NCBI GenBank assembly: GCA_037576195.1
Contig: CM075103.1
Location: 14,136,001-14,200,000 of the forward strand
Origin: Phytoseiulus persimilis
Taxonomy: Eukaryota; Arthropoda; Arachnida; Mesostigmata; Phytoseiidae
Direction: 5' to 3'
Length of the DNA stretch: 64,000 bases
The translations under genes were made by a program, and so were the position numbers. The notes below the pieces were generated by a model. It was not told the origin of the DNA. It worked only from the letters and a program-made list of their open reading frames with translations, and made no database searches. Position 1 is the first letter of the stretch, and every line of letters begins with the position of its first letter. Positions 14,034 to 25,787 of this stretch are shown here, piece by piece.

Positions 14034-14150
14034 TGCCGCCGAACGAGCCGATCATTACGGATCAGAACCGGAACATCCTGCCATCAAAGAGTGTGATTGG
14101 GCCGTACAACGAGGGAGACAAACTGGTTCTTGTTTGTCAAGTCGAAGGAG
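14034..14150 (+). CDS. Sidestep-family receptor, first half of Ig domain 2
   Basis: Translation starts at the junction as LPPNEPIITDQN and runs through an acidic stretch to KLVLVCQVEG, carrying the B-strand cysteine of the second Ig domain. The exon stops just after this cysteine, so the domain is split by a phase-1 intron and completed by the next exon. The acceptor is CCCCAATTTCAG and the donor is GTGGGT. Both borders are phase 1 and the junction codons (CTG upstream, GGC downstream) are sense. The short length (117 nt) makes it hard to find except through the chain. Confidence 0.9.
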
Positions 14151-15360
14151 GTGGGTTTAGGATGAACATCCGCTTCTCTCTGTTTCCAGAATGTTTAGCT
14201 CATTGAAACCTCCTGAGATTTGTTACTTCATCATTCTAATTCGGAGCGACGGTTGCGTTACCGCTGCACGATTCCAGACCTGAGGTCTGAACCCGAGCTC
14301 GTTCATTTGTCTGGAGAATTATTATTTGAGGGACGCCGAACAAACGACAAGAATCGTTCGCGAGGTGAGATGAATAATTCGTGAGAAATGAAACGGGATG
14401 CGCCGGGGAGAACAGAGTCTGATCCATCATCTGGGATTCTCCATCTCAGTTATCTTGCTCGCCGCGCGTCTTCTCCAATTTCCTCCCCCTGCCGGTCCTT
14501 CGCATCATCCGCTCCCGTCCGGGACCATTTCTCAAAGTCAACTCGCTCAGACGTTTGATGGGACTTGAAAATAGAAAGTAGTTGAGGCAGTTGTTTTGTT
14601 GATTTTTTCTCCTCGTTCGTATCTCCGTAAAATCCGTTCAGTGAACGTCGTCGTTTTTCTTCTCTGCGCTCCACTGCGCTCCACTGCTTGGCGCCTCGAC
14701 GCCCTTGACGTCTTCACTTTGTTTTCTGCTTCGTCTCTCTTATTCGTGCCCTCGATCCTCCTCGTTGCTCTTCTGCCTTTTTGTTGCTCCCCCTGCTCTG
14801 TTTTTGGCTCCGAGCTGTTCTGCATTTAAATGAATTTGATTACACTGTGCTGCGCAGACGACAAACATCGACGGAAACAGGAGGACCGAGGAGCGGAAAA
14901 TAATCTAGACATCGCTTCGGGTGGACGGGAGAAGTTTAATTGAATTTCTGGATGAATTAAGATGGGAACCCAAACGCTCCGCCCAAGTTTGAGCGATGCC
15001 GGACTCGATTTGAGAAAAGTTTCAAACTCGAGGGAAAATAATTTGGAAAATTTGAATTTAATCCACTTCTGGAATTCACTGTCCTGAAAGTAAAGGCAGA
15101 GGGAAGTCTGAATGGTTCTGTGTTCAGCAATGACTGCGATTTCGAACGGGTTCGGCCACTCTGAACTTCGGCCACCCGAAGGAGCTCGCGTTATCTGCAC
15201 CCGTCCAATATCCAGAGTTTCTTGAGCGACGTAATCTATGCGCGTCGATCAGCTGAGATATCGACGCTGAGATCAGCCAGTATGTAATTTGATTCAGGGA
15301 CTGTAGAAAGTAGGATGTCGCAGTGTACGCATCCGACTGATGAAGATTCCTTTCTTAAAG
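14151..15360 (+). other. Intron inside Ig domain 2
   Basis: The intron is 1,210 bp and ends in a pyrimidine-rich TTTCTTAAAG acceptor, which uses AAG rather than CAG. I see no element or gene in it. Confidence 0.75.
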
Positions 15361-15561
15361 GCAATCCTCCGCCAGTAGTGACCTGGTGGCGAGAATCGTT
15401 CCTCCTAGACAATCAATATAACGTGTCCAACGGAATTTCGAAAAATGTTCTCGAAATTCCGGCGCTCACCCGGAACGATCTGATGGCAACCTTGACTTGC
15501 ACCGCATCGAACAACAACATCTCGTATCCGGTCTCGTCGAGCGTCATCATCGATTTGAATT
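15361..15561 (+). CDS. Sidestep-family receptor, second half of Ig domain 2
   Basis: The exon begins NPPPVVTWWRESFLL, the C strand with its tryptophan, and continues to ATLTCTASNN, which holds the F-strand cysteine that pairs with the one in the previous exon. Two sequons (NVS and NIS) are present. The exon ends in the interdomain linker IDLN, and the junction codon with the next exon gives F. The resulting LNFRPLSV linker resembles the conserved Ig2-Ig3 join of Sidestep proteins as I recall it. Borders are AAAG acceptor and GTGAGT donor, both phase 1. Confidence 0.93.
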
Positions 15562-18457
15562 GTGAGTATGTACGCGATTTTTCAAGCATGTCAGAGACGG
15601 CAACGAGCAAAGAAGGAGGAAAAGAGACGGCGCAGGTGGTGAAGTCGCTGCGCTGCTTCGCTGTCGTGGATACCGTGGCCCAACAAATAGTTATGTGCAT
15701 CGAAATGACTCCGATCGTATCCTTTTCCTCCAATTCTGCACGCGCAGAAGGACACACAAAGTCCCATATCACACGATTCCTTGGATTCAGAGGTTGTATT
15801 CTTCATCGAATAGCTCGGTCACAAGACTCATCTACATTCCGGGCTATCATCCTGAGGCTTATCTTGGAGTTTGTAGGGAGATATCCGAGGGATAGGGTTC
15901 CATGAGAAGTGGAGGATAATGGACGGTGAGACGGTGTAGAACTGTCATTTACGAAGTATATACCTGAATGCTACCGAAAAAACACACAACTGTGGCTCTC
16001 CCTCGTACGGTGTGGTGGAAAAAAGAAAAATCATGCCAGGGCTCGTGTTCACACCTCACACTGGGCGGCTGTAGTTCTACAAGCGGTAGTTTACTATGTA
16101 AATTTCTGTGGGGAAGCGCGGGGGAACTCCCTTCTTTTTCTGGCAGGGAAAGTGTCAAGTGGCGAGACAGTTGTTCTGGTTCTCTTCCTCATTGGTGGCT
16201 TCGAACTCGCGAGTAATGAGCCGGCCAACCGGCCTGCACATGGATAGGTAAGCTGCCAGGCAATAGACAGCGGGTTGAGTGGGGCGAGCGGAACGTGTCC
16301 CAGCAGTAACCGAGAAAAGCGAAAGATCGACTGATCGACCGAGCGGTACGGCTCGGTTGCAAGCAAGCGGAGGGATCGTTGTAGCACTGCGGATGAATCC
16401 AATACCCACTGTGGCCACCGGAGAGGCAATGTGGTATCTTTTCACGCTAGGTAAAGGCGATCTGTGATTCGTCCTCTGCAAATGCGATTCAGCGGCACTT
16501 CTTCGATTTATTCATCATCGTGACTCTTCTTCCTGATGTCTCTAAACCACCCCCCATGACAATAGTTATCCTTCCCTCCCGCAATTTTCCGCTCTCTCGT
16601 TCCCAACGATTTCGTCATGATATCTCCGACTTTGAACCTCCCGCCTTCTAGTCCCACTTGCCTCTAGGCTACATCCTACATTTTTCATTATAATGATTTT
16701 CTGCATTGCTCCCTTGTCGCTTCTGGTTCGTCTTCCGGTTTGGCTCTCACTCCATGATTCACGAAATCTCACTTCCTTCCCGGTCGCGATTGTTAGCCAG
16801 TTTCTTCGACAGTCGCGATAAGTCTGGAGTTTACTGGCCTCAATTTATCCATGTTGGTACGTTCATATGATTTCCTCCAGGTCTCCTTTCGAATTCCATC
16901 CTGGAACCGTTGAGGAATATGGCCTCAGAGAAGCTCCTGGTCAGCCGACAAAGTCGGGGAACGTCCACGGCCTTCTTCAAAACCTTCCATGGGGACCTGA
17001 TTTTTCCCTCTCGAGCGCGGTTGAGGTCTATCTGACGTCCTAACCGAAAAAGTTTCTCTCTTCCCCTCTCTGTCGAGATGTTCCATGCCCTTGACAGATG
17101 GGGAATGGCCAGGGTTGCTTTCTTCGGCGAGGCTGAAATCTCTTCCGCCAGGCTGAACTAACTGTTCCGCGGGGTCTCCTCTGGTATCGCGCGATATCGT
17201 TGGTGATATGGCTTGCGTCGAGCGCGCAGCTTTGTCGACTTGGGAGGACCATCAGGATCCAGCTTCGATGAAACTATATTCTCAGAGGTGAATAAGTGAG
17301 TCACCAATCCGTGAGAAAGCTGAGAAGGAATACAGTCGGCGAAATCAGCGTTCAAGAAACGGAGAACTGCTGCAGAGACCAAACGAAGGGAAGAGTTGGG
17401 AGGAAGGAGACGTGTGCCACGGCCGGTTGATAGTTCTCGCGTGAATGAATCATTTGCATCAATCACCCCTGCTCATTCGCTCACCCGCTCGCTCTCTCGT
17501 CATTCATTTACTTTCCTCCCCGCTCCACTTCCATCTCGGCCGTAATACTCTGTCACTGAGCAGTTGAGAGAATCTAATGAAACCGCTATTAACCCAGCAA
17601 GTCATCCCAAATTACGAAACAGAAGAGATGTCCCGAAGCTCCTCGGCCGAGCTTCTCAATTCTAAAAATGAGCCCGAGAAAATCTAGGAACAATCCTCGG
17701 AGTTGGGAAGAAACGACGATGTGCGACGGAAAACCGTGTTCGCGGGAATACCGTCGGAGGGAAGAGGGCGAGAGGAGACGGACGAATTGAAGAGCGGGGA
17801 GGAACATCGACCGGGAGGAGAAAAGAAAAACAACACAGAATGAGAACAGATAAAGAGAGGAGGAGAACGACGGAGGATGAGAGACGAAAGCGTGTGGGCG
17901 AACGAAATATCCGAAAGTCATCACGATGTCCCTCGAGTTTCACTGGAATAACGATGCCTCAAACAGAAGAGTTCCACGCGAACGAATATCCTCAGCGGGG
18001 GAATATTCTGAGCGGAAACATGAAAGAAGTCGAGAGAGGAGACGAAGGACAAGAGGAAGGAAGACCCCTCCACTCAATAATGCTTCCACCGCTGCAAGTT
18101 ATGCTGGTAACGGTGCCGTCGGTCGTGTGATGTTCATTTTCTTCCACACGCTCATGAGGGAGAAAGATGCGGTGGTCACTTCTCTTTCATAAACCCGACC
18201 GGCCGGCAGTCAGAAGCGTCGAGACGATATCGATTATATAATCTACTTAAAGCTAACTTCCCCGTTCGGTCCGGCCTCGTGCTCTCGCAACACATTACTC
18301 CCCTTCTAGCCCGCGCGCCTCCGTCTTCACAACCTCTCTCTCTGGAAGAACACGCGGCCGGTTCGAAACAGCGAGGCTTGATATTCCTGGGCCGGCGGAA
18401 ACAATCCTATGCCTGAATTTCTCTAACTTTCCTGTCCCCCTGTTTTCCGCGTCACAG
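15562..18457 (+). other. Intron between Ig2 and Ig3 exons
   Basis: The intron is 2,896 bp. It contains a purine-rich + strand tract at about 17,700-18,080, rich in GAGGA and GAAAG, which gives long meaningless open frames on both strands. I see no identifiable mobile element. The acceptor lies after a TTTTCCGCGTCACAG tract. Confidence 0.75.
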
Positions 18458-18733
18458 TCCGTCCGTTATCGGTGTGGATCGAGGGAGAACAGCAAGCGTT
18501 ATCGGCCGGAAAAACCGTCACGTTGGAATGCCGGGCTTCAGGGTCGCGACCGCCAGCGGTAATCGAATGGTGGAAGGGTGGGAAGCGAATGAATTCAACA
18601 TCTCACAACGGGACGAGCACGCTGACCTTCGTTCCGACGGCGGAAGATTCCAGCAAGCACCTGTCGTGCCGCGCAGAGAACCCGCTCATTGCCAGCAGCA
18701 GAATCGAGGACGGCTGGAAACTCGAAGTTCATT
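18458..18733 (+). CDS. Sidestep-family receptor, Ig domain 3
   Basis: A complete C2-type Ig domain lies in one exon. It reads RPLSVWIEGE, then VTLECRASGSRPP with the first cysteine, IEWWKGGKRM with the core tryptophan, TSTLTFVPTAEDSSK, and HLSCRAENP with the second cysteine. It ends DGWKLEVH in the linker to Ig4. Two sequons (NST, NGT) lie in the C'-E region. Both borders are phase 1, with acceptor GTCACAG and donor GTGAGT. The other frames of this interval also look open but lack the Ig signature. Confidence 0.94.
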
Positions 18734-19033
18734 GTGAGTATCGATCGAGCCATTTTCCCCGGGAGCGGTTTTGCACTTTTTCTCTCCATTCAATCCGCTA
18801 ATTTTTATTCCCGAAACGTCCTGGAAGCGTCCTATCGTCACGCGGCTCCTCCGAAACGAGTCTCGTTCCATGAAGGTTCAACAGCGCAAGCTCAAGAGGA
18901 GCTCGAAGGAAGGACCCCCTGTGTGGCCTGAGTCCTCCTTCGTCCTCAGTTCCTTTATCCCTGCCCCGTGGCCTGGAGATCGAACCGTGTTTTGTGCTTT
19001 AACCAGCTCATTCTGGATCCCCCGGCTTTCCAG

Positions 19034-19165
19034 ATAACCCGATACTGAGTTTGCGTCTCGGAAGTAAACTCCGGCACCAGCACATCCAGGAAGGAAACGA
19101 CGTGTTCTTCGAATGCGACATCCGAGCTAATCCGTGGGTCAACGACATCGGCTGGAGATTTGACG
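19034..19165 (+). CDS. Sidestep-family receptor, first half of Ig domain 4
   Basis: The exon encodes YNPILSLRLGSKL, then DVFFECDIRANP with the B-strand cysteine, and IGWRFDG with the core tryptophan. The donor GTAAGC follows immediately. Splicing at phase 1 makes a glycine codon with the next exon. The intron before this exon is only 300 bp. As in Ig2, the domain is divided between two exons. Confidence 0.92.
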
Positions 19166-21866
19166 GTAAGCGTTATCTCACACAAACCCCATTCCACAGC
19201 GAGCACCGCAAGCCGATTCCGCGCGCCTGAAGTTTGTCAAAGGTAGAGCGGTGCTACCTCACTCTCACATTCATAAACCATTATATGGCTGTGCTGCCGG
19301 TGAGATTTACTCCAGCCGTCAGGGGCGGTCCGCACGTGTGTGGTCAACGGAAAATCGAGCTCACAGCATGCCCGGGCAGGTGGAGCCGAGCTTCCATGAC
19401 AAATTAAGCGACAGATGAGCCGCCACCGTGAATCACCGGCTGTGAGCTCGCGCCCTGGGAACAAGTTCCTCAACCGGCGTTTACATATATGCAAATTTTC
19501 GATGAGAGCTGCAGACCGCGGATGATTGCGCTGTCTGTTTCGTGAACCATGAGCGTGAACCTCGGATGGTAGCCAAAGTGCAGAAGCCGAAAATAGCCTG
19601 ACATGTCATCCGGATCCCTGATCATTCGGCCCGTGGTGAACACTCAATCTAGCGATCGAGATCTGTGGATGTTTTGATTTGAACCGTGTTGGTTGGCGAG
19701 AGGTAGGGGGGGGGGGTACTAATCACGCTGTAATCGGCTCACGATAGCCCTCGCCGGCGAACTGATCATTTGCCCTCGATTCCGTCCGCTGAACGTGAGA
19801 TGGTTTCACGACACGTTGAATACATCTGCACAGATTGATCTTCGCCACGGGGGCTCTGGACCAGCGCTCCACATGTCGATTAGGCAAACTGAGAGATTTC
19901 GGAGGTGAAGCTACACAAACTCGGTTGCAATTATTCTCTCGGATTTGTAGTCAACCTGAATTCGTTTACAGACCGAGTTCAGATATCAATTATGGGGTTA
20001 GCAGACCCATGTGTGGATGAATGAATCGATGGATGATGCTCAGTCCCCACGAACGCCGGAATGTTCAAGCGTTGAACAGGCCGTTATCTGAATGGATGGA
20101 TTGAAAGCGCGGTGTTCAACAGCCTAATTTCTCTGCTCTCCTGGCTATTTAGCTGAATTCATCGACACCTGCACGCCTCATCCCACAAATATATGAATTG
20201 AGGGTCATATGTGTTCATGAATGGATAGATGGATTGATAAATGTTGTTATTTTAACCTCAATTCATAATGCTCCGAGCTTTCGGGCTCTTGTACTTATAA
20301 CGTTCCCTTCACCCTAAAGTCTCCTTGGGTCACGAAATTGGTAACTCATGTTCATATTGTGTGAGCTCCAGTTCACATCAAGTCCGAGCCTTTCTGGAAC
20401 TGTAGATGTGCATGATGCGAATTCTGGAGTCTTCAGCTGCATTATTCGTCTGCTCCGTGTCGTCAGATCCCCCTATTGATGCTCCTGTAGTGCCAGTCCG
20501 CGAACAATCAATCGAACGATTCGAAGATGGTGGTTTCGATCTTGGGCGGGGTCTCTATTCCTGTTTGTTCAGCAAAGCCGCCCAGTCTCGTTTCCTGAGA
20601 TACTTCCGAGCCTCCACTCTCTTATCTCTGACTCGGTTGCAACGCTGAGGCCGGTACATTGTAGCCTTCGATCCCTCAAGGACTGTTCCCAGGAAGTCAG
20701 ATGTTGACGGAGGATCTGAGTCGTGCCACAGAGTACGCGCGGGATCTTGGGTCTTGCCAACGGCTTGCTAAGAGTCCCGGACGAGAAGACGAACAACTGC
20801 TTTTAGGTCACCCTGGAATCAGGGGCGCGATCAGCTCGAGGAGAAGTATCCTCGTTCAGAGGATAACCAAGCTCACTTGGAGAGTTAATGGTCGGAGTCA
20901 TGGAAGACGCAGGATGATCAAAAATGAGCTTCTATACGCTCCTGGGAGCCCCCTGTCCTACAGGTGGATGGAGCCAAAGGAGGTAGTGGGGCGCAGAGAA
21001 GAGGTGGTCCCGCGACTAAGCCTCTGAGGGTGATTCCTGGCTGCTGATGCCTCAGCCGCCGGGTCGGTGCCACACTAGTGCAAGAAACAGCTCGAGGGCT
21101 TCCGCTGACCTTGGCTCCAGGAAGTAATTTTCTCCTGCTAGTCGCCGGTAACGAAACTGAAAGAAACACTACGCCAGATGGGTGGCTCGTGAGACCCCGG
21201 CACGTTCGCTCTCCACCTGCTGTCGTGTAATACTCGACCGAGCGACAGGCTGACCGCTTGGTCGTATGGCCTCCGGTCTGTCCTCATCAGGGTCCCTGGA
21301 AGTCTGCGAATGTTTCCCATCATGAGATCGGCCGCCCAATTACAACAAACAGACCCTGAATGGATGGAGCAGCGGATGAGATACTGCCCCGTTGTTTGAC
21401 CACAATGGATTCATGCATCGGATGAAGGGCCTGATTGGGAGATGGACGAGATCATCAACAGCTGAGAGCATGAGTGTTTCATCACACAATTCTCCGCGAA
21501 GTTCTCGGGTCACCGGGCTGCGCTGTTCCTGCTACCTCAGAACCTGGGGTTTCGGAGCACGACACTTATTGATGAAATAGTGATAGGAAGTGCTCGGCCC
21601 GACCCCACAGCGAATTCAAAGGAGTTTGAATGGTGTGAGCGTCGGCTGAAAATCGCGGGATTTTATGAGACACAGGCAGGTTACATGCAGATGTGGTCTT
21701 GAACCTCTGCATGAGGAAAAACTGAGGAACAGGCTTGTAGTGGACGGCATGGAGATTGCCCAGAGGCCATCTGGGGAGCCCGCCAGGTACCTTCATGGCC
21801 GATGGCGATCATCAGAGCCGATTTTCTTCGAAGCGCTTCAATTTAATTTTCCACGTTTAATTTCAG
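19166..21866 (+). other. Intron inside Ig domain 4
   Basis: The intron is 2,701 bp. It carries an 11-base G run (19,706-19,716) and a region at about 19,990-20,250 with scattered imperfect ATGGATGGATT-like units. I see no recognisable gene or intact transposon. The open frames near 20.7-21.0 kb have no domain or splice support. Confidence 0.7.
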
Positions 21867-22025
21867 GACGAGAAGTGCAAACGAACACGTCAGCTGGCGT
21901 TATCATCAGCGGACAAAGTCTTGTTCTGCAGAAAGTTGATCGTCACAGTAGAGGACGATACACGTGTCACGCCAGCAATGGGCAAGGTCCTGGAGAAAGC
22001 AACGCCGTGACGCTCAAAGTTAGAT
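21867..22025 (+). CDS. Sidestep-family receptor, second half of Ig domain 4
   Basis: The peptide runs REVQTNTSAGVIISG, then SLVLQKVDRHSRGRYTC, the E strand to the F-strand cysteine, followed by HASNGQGPGESN and VTLKVR. This is a textbook C-terminal half of an Ig domain. It completes the half encoded at 19,034-19,165. The acceptor is TTTAATTTCAG and the donor is GTGAGT, both phase 1. One NTS sequon is present. Confidence 0.94.
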
Positions 22026-22560
22026 GTGAGTACGACCGCACGATGCCGCGAACATCACATACGTGCCCGTTACCCGACTCGGCAACGAACACATCGCGAC
22101 GAGGGCATCACTCGTTTCGTTAGATAATTCCCCTCTTACACGGATCATTGTCGCCGACAACGCACTATGTATGGCGGACGCCGTCATGTCGAGGAGTGCT
22201 TCGGGTAAACGTCTTCGCATTGTCTTGCACGCCGGAGCCGCGCAGCAGACGTTACGAAGGAATCCATTGTGTCGTCACGCTTGGGATGTTTGCTGAGACT
22301 ATTTGCGTCCCGCTCCGTCATCCAGCGCCACTCACTGGGACGCTGGGAGACCGCTGTTCTGCGGTGTTGGAATCGAACGACAGAATTCAACAGACGCGGT
22401 CTCGTATGTGAAGAGAGCTTCGCGGCCGATGTCCATCGATAGAGCTGTGGGCAGCTCTGTTATTCCTGCGCCCCGGCGGGAAATCGAACGCCGCGTCGGT
22501 CGCGCAGGCACCCGCGGCCTCCGTTCGGATACATCTGACACAACGAAAACGCTCCACGTC

Positions 22561-22620
22561 GAAGCATCAAGCGGGAGATCGGAGCTTGGGCGGTGGGTTC
22601 GATCCCCTCCTCGGGAACCA
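22561..22620 (+). repeat. tRNA-like (SINE-type) fragment
   Basis: GGTTCGATCCC at 22,596-22,606 is a good pol III B box. With the bases around it, it forms a near-complete T arm (GTGGG / loop TTCGATC / CCCTC, 4 of 5 pairs), and the segment ends ACCA-like. An A-box-like AAGCATCAAGCGG lies 20-30 bases upstream. I could not fold a matching 5' acceptor strand, so a functional tRNA is unlikely. A tRNA-derived SINE head or tRNA relic fits better. Confidence 0.3.
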
Positions 22621-24365
22621 ACCAGATACCTTGGAAGCTGGAAAGTTTCGATTCCTGGAAATCCCATGGAACTCTGACGGACTTTCTTCGGTAACGAGTC
22701 GGGTACCTCAGTTGTCCGCAGCGTGTTTGTGCTCTTTAAAATCAATCCTCCTCGCCCGAAGCGCTTCTCAAGCTCTTCTTTCGAGCCTTTGCGGCGCTCC
22801 CGGCTGATTTCGACTGTGCTCTTGGAAGAATCCGCTTTTCCCGCAATGGAGCTGCGACCGCTCCTCAAGGAGCTTCGCTCGACCGTCTGCTTTTTGTATT
22901 TCCGTTCTTGTTAAGGCAAGTCCCCCGCCGTGGTCGTTCGAGAGCAGCTCCGGCTCGAGCTCGACGCAAAATGGAGCAAGGGAGAGGGTCTAGAAATCCA
23001 GAAGGAATTCGGAGGCGTAATGCGAATGCTGCAACGCGTCCCCCATAGGACGGCACTCGACGCGAGACGAGTCGCAGGCAGGCGCCAACTGGGGCCGTTT
23101 TAAGGCTCTTCGGCTGATTTCTCTTGAGAATGCTTTCATGGCCGCGGGACAATGGCGAGGTGGTCCGGCGGCCGGTCAGCCACTCGCCCAACCAGCTCGG
23201 GAGTCACTTATGATGAAAAATAGACCAGGCACGCTCTCTTTCTTGGGCTCTCATTCCGGCACGCTCATCCTGCGCGTGGCTCGTGTTCGCCGTGCCCACA
23301 TTGAGCCCCATCCCCAAGTATCCTGGTCTCACTTAGCGGACACAGCATATGCCGGTTAGCTGGGAGGCTCACACAAACTCTGAGCAGGACACTTTATCCC
23401 GAACGGGCTTAGCGATTGGTCTAGCCTCTGTTTAGTCTCCTCCTGTGACATGCTCCTCACGCCTCAAGTCCATCGCCTGCTCCTGATGCGCTGTCCTCGT
23501 TCTTTTCTCCTGCCTGTCATTCGTTATCAAGGTCTCCTGTTCCTTGTTATTTCGTCTCCTCTCCACATCCCCTCCGGTTCTCTAGACTTCCATTATCTCA
23601 TTTCACGACAGCTCCTCTCGGTATTGCTCTGCACTTTCCCCCTCTCGGGTTTTTCCCGCAGTTTCCATGCTTCATCGTGCTCCTTTATTCGTCTCTTCTC
23701 CGCTGGTTTCTATCAGTCCTCATCTCACGTCGCTCCTCCCCGAGTAATTCGGTCTTGTTTGTTTGCGTTTCGATTTATTCGTTTGTCAGACGATCATTCG
23801 ACTACAAATTCGTTTATATGTCATCCGAATGTCTCCACTATCCCGAGGACAAGCGTGACGTTCGGGGCAGCGAGAACTTTGCGCAACCAACGTCTCAGCA
23901 TCGCAATAAATGGTTCTCCTAGGTCGCCGATGCTCCCGGCGGAACAAAACGAAAATTTCAGGAAAGGTCGTTCTCTCGCTGATGTTCACGATGTGGAGCG
24001 ACCTCAAACAAAGCCTCGTAGCAACGATTTCTCGCCATTTGTGGAGTTCGCCCTTGTGTCTCTGATGTTTTAGCCATGTTTGCAAGCTCATTCTTGGAAA
24101 CTTTGAAACGCATTCCCATCCCTCTCTCCTCCCCACCCGAGCCCCCTTCCCTCTCGCGTCCATGACGATCTGTTGACGGGATTTTGTGAGCTTGCCACTC
24201 TTCAGGAACGACCATCGTTTGCCCTTCAGAGCGTCCCAAGCTCGGCTTCCATGGCGGAGTTTTTTTTCTAGAATGGTTCGCCTCCAAGGCTTGTGAGGCT
24301 TGTAACGTGGGTTTGGAAGCGCGAACGCCATGAGCAGCGCAGCATCGGCTCCCAGAGGATTCGGC

Positions 24366-24390
24366 GGAGAAATCGTTTTACGATTTCTCC
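24366..24390. repeat. Perfect 10-bp inverted repeat
   Basis: The arms GGAGAAATCG and CGATTTCTCC are perfect reverse complements around a TTTTA loop. It lies in the intron before the Ig5 exon. No function is evident; it could form an RNA hairpin in the pre-mRNA. Confidence 0.7.
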
Positions 24391-25217
24391 GATTTCTTCT
24401 CGCTCCAGGGAGGAAAAAAAAACTTGAAATTCGTCTTCGCTCTGCGATGGTCATGTGAGAGCGCGTTTCTCCGGGTACGCTCCCCCCCCCGGTTCCTTCC
24501 CGGGGTGTGGTGCCTCTTCCCCTCCTCAATGTGTCGTTCGTCTCCCCCGGTTCCGCTTATTCCTCTTCGTCTTCCCCTCGTTGAAGAGACCCCAGAGGAG
24601 GACATCTGCGAACGCAAGAGGCGAAGAAAGCGGAAGAGAAGTGCTCGAAAATAGGGATATAGAAGGATATGGCAAGAGGATATAGCGGACTGGGTGGAAA
24701 CCTCGGCTGTGAATAGCCTCTTGGAGTATCCCAACCTATACGCCTCAAGCACTGACTCAAACCGGAGCGGCAGTGACGAGTGAGCGAGCAGTGGGCGAGA
24801 CGTGAGGAGACCTACTCATTGAGCACCCCGAGGGCACATCTTCCACCCAGATGTGCTGAATGCTTTCATGGCTTTAGGCGCGCTAGTTTTTCGTGTGGCC
24901 GGAAGAATGTGGCGATTTTCCAATGCCAGTGCGCTAGCACACCGTTGATCTCACTATGATTCAGAAGTGGAGCTTTCAGCTTGCTTCAATCAGGGGTTCC
25001 GACAAGTTCGAGTTGGGAATTTCATGGAAAATTCCGCCACGTGAACAATGCGAGAGACCCGAGTGGGAAACTCGCGAACCAGAAGGGTCCAACTCAGCAC
25101 AATTGGACGGTCGTCCCGCCGGTCCTCGCTGTTGCTTTCTGTCGGTCTCCGTGATTCCCACGTGTGTGTGTGTCTTGCTACTACGAGCTACTCAAATTCG
25201 GGTCGGGGCAGTCCGTG

Positions 25218-25346
25218 AGTCATCAATAGAGCCTGGAAGTTTAGGTGATTTCTTCAAATTATCCCAGCAATCGCTGGGCATGGATCCTTTGAGATGAGGG
25301 GATAATTTCAAAAAATCACCCAAACTTCCAGGCTCTAGTCATTAAT
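25218..25346. mobile_element. Foldback MITE with 10-bp target duplication
   Basis: The element itself is 25,228-25,336 (109 bp). Its ends are long inverted repeats of about 38 bp that differ at only a few positions: the left arm starts AGAGCCTGGAAGTTT and the right arm ends AAACTTCCAGGCTCT. The flanks are AGTCATCAAT on the left and AGTCATTAAT on the right, a 10-bp direct repeat with one mismatch, as expected from target-site duplication. No ORF is present, so it is non-autonomous. Long terminal inverted repeats with a 9-11 bp duplication suggest a Mutator-like (MULE) family MITE, which is an inference from structure only. It sits about 150 bp upstream of the Ig5 exon acceptor. Confidence 0.8.
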
Positions 25347-25499
25347 GCTCCCGTTCCGCTTACGAAAGCAGCGCGCCTCTCGGTAGTCACCCAGGACGAA
25401 ACGCCCGAGCTTCAGGGAATCAGGATCATTGTCGGTGGACACAGATTCTCGACATTCCCAGACAGAGGCTCCCAGGCTCAGACGAACTCGATTTTTCAG

Positions 25500-25787
25500 A
25501 CGCTCCTGTGTGCAAACCCGATCAGAAGATGACTTACGGGGCTGCGCGGAACGAGGTGGTGAAAATCTCTTGCGAATTGGACAGCGACCCGGGAGAGATC
25601 GCTTTCAAGTGGAGATTCAATAACAGTAAAGAAGTTATATCGGGCGCCAACGTCCATAGCGAAGGAACAAAGTCATGGCTGGCCGTGGTTCCGCACGCCG
25701 AAGAGGACTACGGGCCGGTTATCTGCTGGGGGAAGAACTCAATCGGCCTGCAGCGAGAGCCCTGCATTTTCCAGCTCATTCCTGCCG
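25500..25787 (+). CDS. Sidestep-family receptor, Ig domain 5
   Basis: The whole fifth Ig domain lies in one exon. It reads YAPVCKPDQ, then EVVKISCELDSDPGE with the first cysteine, IAFKWRFNNSKEV with the core tryptophan, and SWLAVVPHAEEDYGPVIC with the second cysteine, followed by WGKNSIGLQREPCIFQLIPA. The extra cysteines in APVC and EPCIF, one at each end of the domain, fit the membrane-proximal Ig of this family. Borders are CGATTTTTCAG and GTGAGT, both phase 1. Confidence 0.94.

Larger units (their letters stand above)
22026..25499 (+). other. Intron between Ig4 and Ig5 exons
   Basis: This is the largest intron in the gene at 3,474 bp. It holds a tRNA-like SINE fragment (22,561-22,606), a pyrimidine-rich tract at about 23,440-23,760, a hairpin at 24,366-24,390, a 9-base C run at 24,482-24,490 and a foldback MITE (25,228-25,336). 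The long minus-strand frame at 23.8-24.5 kb reflects the pyrimidine bias, not a gene. Confidence 0.75.

Noticed and set aside
22450..22520. tRNA gene on the minus strand suggested by GTTCGATTTCC
   Set aside because: The B box is imperfect, and neither an acceptor stem nor a matching A box could be placed.
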